NCBI GenBank assembly: GCA_024195265.1
Contig: JAJLRJ010000011.1
Coordinates: 18,571,427-18,635,426, forward strand
DNA: 64,000 bases
Reading direction: 5' to 3'
Source: Dendrophyllia cribrosa
Lineage: Eukaryota; Cnidaria; Anthozoa; Scleractinia; Dendrophylliidae
The position numbers and the translations under genes are program-made. The first letter of the stretch is position 1. Every line of letters begins with the position of its first letter. Below the pieces are notes generated by a model. The model made no database searches and was not told the DNA's origin. It saw only the letters and a list, made by a program, of their open reading frames with translations. Below, one piece after another: positions 9,491 to 20,950 of the stretch.

Positions 9491-12400
9491 TTTTGATGGA
9501 GAAAGTTTTTAATTTTATTTGCGGCAGTGGCGGTTTTGCCGAGTTGTCTTTTCTTTTGAAAGATTCATCGCCTTTGAAAAGCATAACAACTGAACTAGAG
9601 AAAAAGAATTGGCTGAAAACGCAAGGTCGTGGTCGCTTTGTTTTGGTGAAAGATATCGACGACGAAATCATAGGTGTAAGAATTGATTTGAGAAAGAAAA
9701 TTTGTCAACAATACCTCAAGAGAGGTTTATGCCCACGAGCTCAAGGCAAGTGTAAATTCTGGCATATTTGTAAAAGCTTCATCGAAGGAAACTGCCACGG
9801 AAACTGCAACCGTTCACATAATTTTTTCGACACAGACAACACACAGAAAACCAAAGAGCTGGGACTCGAAAAACACTCGAATGGGACCTTGAGAAACATT
9901 GTTGCCTGGAGTCTACCACAGGTTTGTCGATTGTATTTGAGAAATGAATGTGAGTCGGATATATGTCCGTATCTTCATGTTTGTTCAAAAATGGTTCGAG
10001 CTGGGTTGTCATGTAATTGTGCCTTGTCACATAACCTTACCGATTCTCACAACAAGAAAATTCTGAAGCAATATGATCTGATACCACATCAGTCCATGAA
10101 GACCGCTTTTGTTCATTGCAGCATTTTGGTTCTGGAAGAGCAGAGATTTTTTGACATGGACAAAAGCTCAAACACTGTTTCTGTGGTTGAAATGCCAGCT
10201 TCAACTGCAGCACTGAATAATTTAAGTAACCCAATCACACCACTAGCCATTCAGCCATTGTCAAAGAAACCATCACTTTCAGAAAATGAAACTAAAGATG
10301 CTCAAAGAAGCACAGCTGCCAGTAACACTGCAAAAAGACGCAAACAAAACGAAACAAAAAGCAGCTCGCAGCCAGAAACAAGAAACCAAAAGAAACAACA
10401 GAGCAGAAACAGAACGAAACGTCCTGTAGTAAACAACTTGACCCATATTTCAACTGCTTCAGCACCTTGCAGAAAAAGTCTTGAATTTCTTAACATTCAA
10501 GCTGAAGAGGATGAAAACTGTTTCAAGACCTTTAATCATATCGAAGAAGACGGTACGCATGCACACACTGCTGTCAAAAGTCATTTGAAGTATCAGATGA
10601 CCGCACAGAGTTCACTCAGCAGTCTAAATGCTGCTAAGCCAAGCTGTGAGGAACTAGAAAATTATTCAGAGGTTACCCAAACTAATAATGAACTACAGAG
10701 GAAACGTCTAGTGCATTCATGTGGAGCAACGAACGACCACTCGGCTACTAAAGTTCCAAGCACTGACAGGCGATGTGATAATGGCAAAAAAACACCAGCC
10801 TCTGCAGTTTTTTGTGGTTTACCCGCAGGTGATAACGATAATGATTTTGTAAAGAAATGGGTGATGGGCAGTGATGACAAACAACCCTCTGACCTCAAAG
10901 AATCTCACAGCCTGGCAGCCTCACAAGACGCTGTAAACGTGGAGCGTGAGCGAAAGCTATCCATTTCAAGTTCCTGCAGCTCTGTTCAAGACCCTAAAAA
11001 ATGCACTCCATCCAAGAAGGCTGTCTTTGACTGCATTTTGAAGGAATACAATGGCACCGTGTCCTTTGCTACCATCTCAGATAGACAAGATCTGTTTCCT
11101 AACAGATGTGACGATATTGCAGCGTGGTTTAAAGCAAGAAAAGAAAGCTTTCTTCTCGCCGAAAGTAAAGAAGGAACAATCTTGGAGGTCAGCGCGTTTT
11201 GTCGACGGGCACAGTTGTGTTTTAATCAGTCGTGCTCTAGAAAGGATTGCCCATATTTGCACGTGTGCAGGGATTACATCGCTGGTTTCTGCAGATTTGG
11301 GGATAGATGTCAAAGAAATCACAGTTTTCAATACGACGAAGATCGGAAGTTTCTTTCTAAAATCAGGTTAACTGGTCTAACAGAAGAAAACCTTCGTAAG
11401 GTAATACAGCTTTCAATACCCCAAGTATGTTTAGACTACAATGACGGAATATGTGCAAGAGGTCAGAATTGTGCCCAGATACACATCTGCAAGGATATGA
11501 TCAAAAAGAAGTGTGAAGACGAGGAAGATTGTGGTCTCCAACACCAAAAGGCATTGCTGACGTCTCATGGAACTTCCATACTTCAGAACTATGGCCTGAA
11601 AATCAGAGATGGAAACATTAATCCAGTGCTTAGAGTTCTTTTGGTCTGCGAGGACAATCCTGCTAGTGCAAAAGATTACGGAAAGTGCACCGTTTCACCA
11701 GCAAACGATTCAATGTCCGTTGGGGCAACTGCGGCCAGCAAAGTGAGCAATCAAGACGTGTTCAGTCCTTCTACTGCTGATGCTGCTGTGATTGATAGTG
11801 AGCCATCCGAAAGGAACGTGTTTGAATGTTTGTGCAAAGAGTACGACTGTTCAGTCTCTTTTTCAGTGATTGCCAAACGAACCGATCTGTTCCCGAACGA
11901 ATTCAAAAACATTGAATCGTGGTTTCGTAAAAAGAAAGGTAGCTTTCTGTTAACAGAAAATGACAGGGGAGTCATCTCGCAAGTGGATGCCTTCTCTGCC
12001 AAAGCACGTCTTTGCTTCAGTTACAACAACGCCTTCAGTGGAAGGTGCATGAAAGAGAACTGCTCGTACCTGCACGTCTGCAGAGATTATGTCACTGATT
12101 CCTGCAGTGCTGGAGCAACATGTCTGCGGAATCACCACTTCCACAATGAGAAAGACAAAGCTTTGCTGTCGAGGATCAAGCTTGATCAGTTAACAGACCA
12201 GCAACTCCGTCAGCTTGTGCTTTCATCAGCACCTCAAATTTGTGTAGAGTACAACGATGATATATGCGATCGAGACGACTGTTGTTCTAGAATTCACATG
12301 TGCAGCGGCCACTTAAGAAAGTGCTCCAGAGAAGGATATGACTGTGTTTTAGATCACGAGTCTGCCATGACCACTGATCACACCCGAACAGTTCTTGAAC

Positions 12401-15400
12401 GTTATCATATGGATCACTTGAAATCAGACGTTGCGAAGAGGATTATGCTGGTTTACGATGACCCAACTAAGCGCAAAGAAACAGGTAAGTTATTCTATGT
12501 TTTTGGATATTGTTCAGACGTTACAAGTCAGATTTACCTTTGATTAATTTTGCCTTTTTTATCTATTGATTGTAATTTTCGAATTGCTAACAAGTTTCAT
12601 ATTTTAACTAAAAGTAAGTAAATTTAAAATGACGTAGATGAAAAACCATTGTCGTTTCTCTTAAGGTTACAGTGTACCTTCGGGGGTGTCTCCAGTATAA
12701 CAGCTCTAGCGTCTGAAGATTACACTTAATATACCTAAACCCAGATATCAAATTAAAGCTTATAGAGCTGGCTATCTAACTATGGAAACCATTTGGTAAT
12801 AAAATGAATTGTCGAATTTTTTACGACGTCTAAATTCGAACGTCCGAATCAGCTTTAAAACGCTATAACTCAAAGCGATTATTGTATTTTGCTAATTTGA
12901 TTTGTTCTCGGGTTTCCGGACACGAAGCGCTAAAAAAACGTGTCAGCGATTTCCCATATTCAATTGCAGTGAAAAGTTACAGAATATTTTCGAAAAAGGG
13001 AGAAAAAAAGTTGGAGTGATCGCACGGAAATGGCTCTTGACGAAAAAGTTTTCGGAAATAAGAAATTCGCCGACACGCTTTTGTTGATTATATGTTAGCC
13101 TAGCTTCTGTCCAAATTTGAGGAAAATCGAACAAATTCCCTTCGAGTTGTAGCTCTTTAAAGTGCCCCTACAAGCGAAAACTTAACGTTGAGTAAACAGC
13201 GCTTAGAAAAACATATCGCTTTATAAACAAACTCCGCCCACAAAAGTTATACCGTCATTTCTCCGTCAATTTTCACTATTTTTCGATAATTTTTTTTTTG
13301 GATGAAAGTTCATTCTGTAAACTTTATTTTGACGCCAAAAAAAAAATTTTCAATAAATTTTCGATCTGAAGGTACACTGTAACCTTAACCCTTTTTGATT
13401 TCGTTTTCTTATTATAATTTCATTCGTAAGTCATCTTAATTTTATTTCTTTGCTTTATTTCGTGTCATTTTTTAATTTATTTAAATCACAGTTATGAGAA
13501 TTCAAGTACATCTAAGGGAGACTCCTTTATAGCTAGTTGATGATTTTTGCTATTCTCTTCACATCTCTTCTTTACAATGTATTATGATTATTAGGAGAAA
13601 TTATATGTTGACCACTCTTGGGAATAAAAACCTTAAAAGGTTACGTCTCACATGAACTCTTTCACTTGTGTGAATAGGTCATGTTCACCAGGATAAGCCA
13701 GATGCATTCATCTGCTCAGATTTCCTTCTTGGCAAATGTAAGAAGGGCTACGAGTGTTCAGAGCACCACTGCTCTTTGCCTTTCCACTGGCAATACAAAG
13801 TTCCGAAAGTTGACGAATGGAAAAGTTTTAGCGAGACGGACAACGAGACGCTGGAGAAACTGTACTGTGACGTGAAGCTAGAGGACTGCTCAGCTACAGG
13901 CTTTCAGATTTCTTTCGAAAGGCAAGTTGCATTGTTTTAAGTACATCCGTGAGCGTTCTTAGCAATTGCAACTTTAAAAATTTCATTTACATACATAAAA
14001 TACAAAAGAAATGTAGTTACGTAAATGACGAGTGTACATGACCTACACTATTTCCATAGTTACAGAAATTCCTATCAGCACATGAATACTTGCGTATGAT
14101 GCATAATTATGAAACATCTGCGAGTCAGCCGAAGAAATGTGAAGGGAAACTATGTAGCCCAATACTTGTTGCCTTTTTAACTACATAAAAAGGGACAAAT
14201 GGATTTTATTTACAAACTATAAAGTGCTGTTTAGTTCGTTCAATGTGTGCATACAGTGGAGTGTACCGCACCTCCACTACTCCACCGCGCCACCACTACT
14301 CCAATACACTACACCACTACACCACCGGTTGTTCGAAAGCCGACTTTAAAAGGCCAATCCTGGATTAAAAGTGAACCAAGTGTTTCATTTCTCTGTTTAA
14401 AAATGTTTTCAAAAGGTCATTTATATCTAATAGTGAAAACAAGTTTAAGTATAAACTGAAAGGCAGAAAACTTTGGAAAATTTTCATTTGTTAAGTTATT
14501 TAACTGGATTCAAAATTGACGCTAATCCTGGGTTAGCTTAAAAATCTCGTGCTTTGAACAACCCGGCCCTGGAGTTTATTTTATTTATTTTTCTTCTTCT
14601 TTTTTATAGTGAGGGATTAATGCTGCTCGACGATGGATATGACGTAAGCTTTCTGCTTGATAATAAGCTAATGATTATACAGAAAGATTCGGACGTGATT
14701 GCCGAAATAAGGCGCCTCTCTGCTGAATCGTATGCCACTAATCCTGGTAACCCTGTGGCTACTACATGGACTTGGTATTGGAAGGACGAGAATGGAATTT
14801 GGCGAGAGTACGATGTAGACGATTTGGTGAGGTTAACGCAGATGTTATATCCGGTATTGCCCCTTGGGTCAGTAAGATATATGTTTCTGGAGTGGATTGT
14901 TAATGTGTATCCTTCCAACTCATATGTTGCATTATATAGTGACGATATATGTAAAGCTGCAATCAGCGAACCTTCCATGCCATCTGTAACCCTAATGCTT
15001 TTCATTTTAAAAACTTTTATTGAAGTTAAAAAAAAAAGAAATTAAATGCACGATAATATATTCAAAGAAAGAAAAGTAAATATTACCTGCGTGACTCGTG
15101 ACATGACCGACCACGTTTTGCAAGCTTTTGCAGGCTTATGTGCTCATCTGTGTCACTGCCACCTATTTTTTTTACTGAATATAAAGGAACGACACCCCCC
15201 CCAGGAGGGGGGGGGGGGGGGGGGTACTCCAGGTATATTAGTGACGAGGAGCCCCAGAAAAATCCCACGGCCCAAAACGTAACCCCCCAAAAGTCCCTTT
15301 TGTCTCTGCATAAAAATGGTAAACTCTCACACATGTTATGAATTAACCGCTATAACAGGAAGTCTCCTTGTAATTTGCATGAAGTTTACGTTTGTGTATG

Positions 15401-18400
15401 AAACTGATACAATTGTTTGACATAAAAATGAGAAACCTGGATTTCGCTGTCGGACAACCCCCCAAAAAGTCATCAAATCGTCAAACCACCAAAAAGGTTG
15501 TCGCTCTTCCCCGTCACTAATGTACCTGAGTACCCCCTGGGATGACAACAAAGTACATATGACGGGGCTCTGTTCATCACATATTTTCTTACTTTTCAAG
15601 TTGCTTGTCCAAAAGGTTTCACAAGTTTCCTTCGTCTTAGTCGTCAAGTCTCGAGAGTGGATCGATAATCATTGTTTGGGATAATAGACACGTTTTAGGT
15701 TCAGTTTTAGAAATAGCAGTTTAAGGTGTCGAACAATGAAGGGAGTTTGAGATGTTAGCAGCAATAACTGAAACTTTAATCAGTAACTACGTGATAATTG
15801 TCTAACAAACCTTTCCCTACAGTTAGCTATTTTAGTTCTTTTTCTTGTACTGTCGGATATTTGAAGCAACTGTGCTCAGCTTCACTAGAGTTTAAATATC
15901 ACAATTTTTTTGTGTGTTTGCAGGGCAGAGATCTCCAGTGTTCTATAGAGGAAGCATTCTTAAACAAGAGAAATGACTTCAAGTTTAGAATCTCGGAACA
16001 ACATTACGCATTGTTTTTTTATAAAACAACTGAGATGCGCCAAGAAAACTTGAGGTATGGCACTATTAGAAAAGTGAGGAGAAGACCGGCAGATGTTAAA
16101 TCAGGAGCGGACATTCGGGAACTTAAAAGGTACGTACAAATGATGTTATTTAGTTGTGAATAGACCGATCAGACCACTATACATGCTAAAAAGATACTCT
16201 CTTTCTCAGCAAATGGGAAGACGGTCACTTGGCTGCGGTGCCATCTCGAAAAAGAAAAACATTGAGGAAATAACAAACTATAACAAACAGAAACTGACTG
16301 CCGGTCCCCTGTGAAAGCCCGATTCCCGATTCACAAACGACAGATTACTGATACTCCTGGGTTCAAACCATTTACAATCTTTATAGTCTATTAAATGTCA
16401 ACTTTTTAAATCACATCTTAGGGCCGATTCGCACTAGCGGACAAATTTTGTAACAATTTGTAGATTTCTTCATTAATGTGTCACTTGTTACAGAAAACAA
16501 GTGCGAATACGTTTTTTGAGACCTATAACTTGTCCAACAATTCAGGAAAACAAAGAAGCAGTTGTCTTATGATTGGTCAACGTTGGACGCGCGATACATT
16601 TTGTCAAACAATCGCAAAAACAAGTGCGAACGACTTGTTGGACAAGTGCAAATTTTGTCAAAACGGACAAATCTTCAAAGGGGCCGTTGTCCTGCCTCAA
16701 GGCAGGACAATTCATGACAAGTCGCATTCCAATGCCCCTCGTAATGCCAGATAACAATACGTTGTTGATTGGCTATTGTGTTTGGTCTGGATTGTACTAA
16801 AAAACAACACGCGAAATTTCGTCCTTTGCCCATTTATCATAGTCCCGCTTCGTGGACGATTGTGTGGCGTTAACATCTGTCGAAACGCCACTTGCTTCAT
16901 AACTTGCCGAGGTGACGTCGTGGAAGGATGGTAATACCGGGGGTTGGAACAAGAGAATGCGGAGGGAACCAGTTTGTGCCGATAAATGGACGGGAAAAAT
17001 AATAGTTATCTTGCGACATTTTCCCCGCACGAGCACAAAAACATCAGTACACGCGCACTTCAAATGCAAATCGTTTTAACATTTTTCACCACGTGGACCT
17101 GCCTGCATATTTGATGTTTGCTCAAGACGACCGTGCCGAGAAATGTACAAGGATGCCAGAAGCACGTGCAGAGCTATTGTACTGATAATTATACCTTTTG
17201 TTTTCTTCAAAATGTCTCTGACTTGTCGCGACAATTTTGTTTTTGTCAAAAATGTCATGACATTTCAAACTTGTCCGCTAGTGCGAATCGGCCCTTAGAC
17301 AAATTTGTGAACTGACTAAAACATTTTCCATTCCAGTATCGCTGAGATCACATTTTCTAAAACCAAAGTTAAGGGGTTTTTTTAACTAATAATAATGATC
17401 TTTATTCGCCTTCAATCAATTCAGCTAGCCTTTCAACCATTGCTTAATTCCTTATTATACCGGCCTTTCGTAACAAAAAGCTAAGGGGCATTAAAGTTAA
17501 CTTGACGGTGGGACCATTGAACATGACGGTGGGACCATTGAACATGACGGTGGGACCATTGAACATGAAGGTTGGACCATTGAACATGACGGTGGGACCA
17601 TTGAACATGACGGTGCCGGGACCATTGAACATGAAGGTTGGACCATTGAACATGACGGTGTTGAAAATGACGGTTGGACCATTGAACATGAAGGTTGGAC
17701 CATTGAACATGACGGTGTTGAAAATGACGGTTGGACCATTGAACATGAAGGTTGGACCATTGAACATGACGGTGTTGAAAATGACGGTTGGACCATTGAA
17801 CATGAAGGTTGGACCAGTGAACATGACGGTGGGACCATTGAACATGACGGTGGGACCACTGAACATGACGGTGGGACTGCATTCAACATGACGGTGTTGA
17901 ACATGACGGTGGGACTGCATTCAACATGACGGTGTTGAACATGACGGTGGAAAATGACGGTAGGACCATTGAAAATGACGGTGGGACCATTGAACATGAA
18001 GGTGGGACCATTGAAAATGACGGTGGGACCATTGAACATGACGGTGGGACCATTGAACATGACGGTGTTGAACATGACGGTGGGACCATTGAACATGACC
18101 GTGTTAAAAATGACGGTGGGGCCATTGAACATGACGGTTTTGAACATGACGGTGAGACCATTGAACTTGACCGTGTTGAAAATGACGGTTTGACCATTAA
18201 AAATGACGGTGCCGGGACCATTGAGCATGACGGTGTTGAAAATGACGGTGGGACCATTGAACATGACGGTGGGACCAGTGAACATGGCGATGGGACCATT
18301 AAACGTGGCGGTATTCTCCTATGTGTGTTGCTGGTCCTCTTCAAGTGATCACATGAGACCAAAAGGCTATCTATCGGTTATATCCGGCTGATTAAACATT

Positions 18401-20874
18401 TTTCTGCCATAGGTCTCGTAAAGTGTCATCTGCCAAACCAAACCCGGGCAAAAATGCAACAAGTGCAAAAGTCTCAAGCCATTGGTCCTCAATGCCCTTT
18501 GATAAGCAATACAAACGCGTTTTGTTAACGAAAACCTCATCAGAATATAAAGACGCGGAGTCGATGTTTGAGAAAACAATAAAAAAGAACGTGGTCATCA
18601 AAAGCATTGAACGTGTACAGAACCCGTTCATGTGGGAGAAGTATCAAAGGTATTTTAATTAACCAGCGGTAGAGTTGGCTCTAATCACCATACTCAAGGA
18701 ATAATAATAAAAGGTCTGTTACTTATGCTGTGTTCACATTAGGGCGAAACATGTTTTACTATGAAAACTGTTCACATCAGGCGTCGCATCGCGCGAATCA
18801 TGATCGCGAATACATGTTTCTTCCAAGCATATCCTTTCTCATAGTGGTGGCCGATTGTTTTATTCTTTTATATGTATGTTAATCAGCCTTAGTGTCCTCG
18901 GTAGCGTGTGCAAAATTCAAAATAATGTTTAGAATATGCTAAAATAAGGCCACACAGGCTAATTGACATACATATGAAAGAATAAATAAATCGTCCGCCA
19001 TTATGAACAAGGTATACGATTGAGCTAGTTTCGAACGAAGCCAGACGAAACACGTTAGCACAAATTAAAATGACGTCTCCTTGTAACACTGCATTACATT
19101 TCGTTCCCAAAGGGCTTGACAGGTGAGACTACAAAATCATGCGTCAGCAAGTTCGAGCTCTATTTGTTTCAGTGCATTAGTAATTATAAAGATTTTAGGC
19201 GAGCTTTTGGCTGCTCCGTAAAACAGCATAATTATATAGAACCAGGCATGAAACGTGTTTTCAAAACTAACAACTGATGTAAAGAATGAAATCCCAAACA
19301 TGTTTACGGGAAACATGTTTCTGTTTACTCTAAACACGTTCCGGTGCTGATGTGAACACAGCATAAGGTTGTTGAGGACCCCCATCCGCCGGGATGTGAA
19401 CACAGCATAAGGTTGTTGAGTACCATCCCCCCGCCTGGGGTTGAGAACACAGCATAGAGTTGTTGAGAACCCCTACTCCCGGGTTGTAAACACACTATAG
19501 GGGGGTAATCAACAACTCCACGCTGTGTTCACATCGCGGGGGAGAGGGGGGGGGGGGGGGGGGGGGGTCTCAACAATCTTATGCTGCGTTCACATCCCGG
19601 TGGGTAATCAAAAACCCTATGCTGTGTTCACATCCCGGGGGGGGGGGGGGGGGGGTAATCAACAACCCTATGCTGCGTTTACATCCCGAGGGGTAATCCA
19701 CAACCCTATGCTGCGTTCACATCCCGGGGAATAATCAACAACCCTATGCTGTGTTCACATCCCGAGGGGTAATCAACAACCCTATGCTGTGTTCACATCC
19801 CGGGGGGTAATCAACAACCCTATGCTATGTTCACATCTCGGGGGGTAGTCAACAACCCTATGCTGTGTTCACATCCCGGGGGGTAATCAACAACCCTATG
19901 CTGCGTTCACATCCCAGGGGGGGGGGGGGGGAGGGTAATCAACAACCCTATGCGACGATTTATACTTGTACATATTGACAAAGGGTTAGACTAATGTTGT
20001 AATCATTGTTTGTAGGAAGAAGGAAAACATGTTGACGGCCAAGTCCGGCAGCCACAAGCGAGTCTTTGTGAACGAGAAAAGATTGTTTCACGGAACCAGC
20101 CCTGAGACCGTGGAGGCCATCTGCAAACAGAACTTTGATTGGCGCTTGCACGGAAAAAACGCGACCATGTATGGAGAGGGAAGCTACTTCGCTTTAAATG
20201 CCTCGTACAGCCACGCTTACGCCAAGGAAGACGTGAATTCGTCTCGATTCATGTTCGTGGCAAAAGTCCTTGTTGGTTCATATACTAATGGCCACTCCAG
20301 TTATCGAAGGCCACCACAGAAAGATCCTTCAAACCCCGCCAGTGATCTGTACGACTCGTGTGTGGATGACAAAACAAATCCAACCATTTTTGTCGTTTTT
20401 GATACCGATCAGTTCTACCCAGAGTATATTATCAAGTATTCAGTACCGTCCAATGCAGGTGCGGGTTATCAGCGACCAGTTGCTAGATTGCCTAGGCCAG
20501 TGCCAGTGCCCAGATCTTTTCAAGCAGCAGTATCGCAGCCCGGAGCGTCTCAAGCGCATTTCAGTAGTACCGCCACATCAAGAAGCCCCAGCACGTTTGG
20601 TACCCCGGTATACGCAAGCAGGCCTGGTGGATTGAACTCGGGAAGATCAAGCGGTTATTACACCTCCTCAGCCTCCAACACTGTACCGTACCACAGTACA
20701 ACAAGCGGACCATACCCTGGTACATCGAGCGCATATTATTCCTCCTCAGCCTCAAACAGTTCAAGCGCACCGTACCATAGTACAACAAGCGGATCAAACC
20801 CTCAATATGGCTATGATGACCATGATCAGCATCGAAGCTCCTCAGAAGGGAAAAGCAAATGCTTGGTTATGTAA
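9478..20874 (+). CDS. ZAP/PARP12-like CCCH zinc-finger mono-ADP-ribosyltransferase with triplicated ZAP module and CaaX box
   Basis: Six coding exons: 9478-12484, 13678-13921, 14610-14826, 15924-16129, 18413-18649, 20016-20874; all junctions keep frame; 1589 aa. Order: ZAP N-terminal module (winged-helix-like part plus four CCCH fingers; finger 1 C76,C85,C92,H96; finger 2 C98,C106,C110,H114) at 1-220; Ser/Lys-rich linker; second module 513-721; third 779-995; CCCH finger C1015,C1023,C1029,H1033; two WWE domains about 1035-1220; PARP catalytic domain about 1249-1446 with H1329, Y1361 and probably I1442 (H-Y-I, the mono-ART type of PARP12/PARP11); Tyr/Ser-rich tail; final CLVM. Human ZAP and PARP12 carry one such module. 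Family role: binding viral or stress RNA and ADP-ribosylating targets. ATG 9478 is preferred to in-frame 9352, which lies in a transposon end. Intron 2 starts GC (AAG|GCAAGT). An antiviral role is inferred. Confidence 0.9.
12661..13388. mobile_element. Nonautonomous TTAA-type DNA transposon in intron 1
   Basis: TTAAGGTTACAGTGTACCTT at 12661 is mirrored by AAGGTACACTGTAACCTTAA ending at 13388; the ends include TTAA. This suits a piggyBac- or Kolobok-like element that targets TTAA. No transposase frame inside the 728 bp. It sits in intron 1 of the ZAP/PARP gene. Confidence 0.75.
13922..14321. other. Intron 2 of the ZAP/PARP gene, 5' part
   Basis: Starts with a GC donor (AAG|GCAAGT). Contains a short CCACTACT/CCACTACACC low-complexity tract at about 14264-14328. 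Nothing else recognised. Confidence 0.4.
14322..14571. mobile_element. MITE in intron 2 with CCGGTTGTTC-type TIRs
   Basis: Left end ACCGGTTGTTCGAAAGCC and right end GCTTTGAACAACCCGGCCC are imperfect inverted repeats; homology extends inward (aatcctggattaa versus taatcctgggtta). Similar ends occur at 7110. No coding capacity. Confidence 0.6.
15201..15540. mobile_element. TIR element with poly-G end in intron 3
   Basis: Left arm GGGGTACTCCAGGTATATTA then GTGACGAGGAG, preceded by an uninterrupted G run at about 15207-15224; right arm reads as its imperfect complement and ends GTACCCCCTGG at 15540. Sits in intron 3 of the ZAP/PARP gene. Confidence 0.65.
16421..17294. mobile_element. PIF/Harbinger-like nonautonomous element in intron 4
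   Basis: TIRs GGGCCGATTCGCACTAGCGG (16421) and CCGCTAGTGCGAATCGGCCC (ending 17294) are perfect over 20 bp; TTA is duplicated on both sides (16418-16420, 17295-17297). A 3-bp TWA duplication is the hallmark of PIF/Harbinger. Short internal frames look noncoding. Confidence 0.8.
17501..18312. repeat. 21-bp minisatellite in intron 4
   Basis: Unit GGACCATTGAACATGACGGTG (21 bp) with variants (aac/aaa, gac/gaag, ggtg/ggtt) and interspersed 15-bp short units (ttgaacatgacggtg). A 57-bp compound unit is repeated about three times at 17624-17800. As 21 is divisible by 3, open frames run on both strands (GPLNMTV heptads); these are artefacts. Confidence 0.93.
18723..19366. mobile_element. TIR element TTATGCTGTGTTCACAT in intron 5
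   Basis: TTATGCTGTGTTCACAT (18723-18739) is exactly inverted as ATGTGAACACAGCATAA (19350-19366), giving a 644-bp nonautonomous element. Its right terminus continues directly into a tandem array built from the same terminus. Confidence 0.75.
19349..19955. repeat. Minisatellite derived from a transposon end, with internal inversion and poly-G runs
   Basis: About three units in one orientation (gatgtgaacacagcataagg, ttgttgag, then C-rich) at 19349-19500 are followed by about ten units in the opposite orientation (taatcaacaaccctatgctg, tgttcacatcccgggg) to 19955, roughly 37-39 bp each. Several units carry expanded G runs (19546-19567, 19637-19655, 19918-19931). The core is the terminus of the element at 18723-19366. 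Confidence 0.85.
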
Positions 20875-20878
20875 AATG

Positions 20879-20950
20879 AGTGCGTGTGTATTTTAGGTGG
20901 TGCCGTAATACAGTGCGTGTGTATTTTAGGTGGTGCCGTAATACAGTGGA
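20879..20950 (+). repeat. 33-bp tandem duplication just after the ZAP/PARP stop
   Basis: TGCGTGTGTATTTTAGGTGG and the next 13 bases occur twice in a row (20881 and 20914), in the 3' UTR. Small recent duplication. Confidence 0.8.

Noticed and set aside
9779..12144. Several minus-strand frames of 64-84 residues
   Set aside because: Antisense shadows of the large first exon of the ZAP/PARP gene.
17444..18362. Long frames on both strands with GPLNMTV or SCSMVPP repeats
   Set aside because: Produced by the 21-bp intronic minisatellite; no start context, splice logic or domain.
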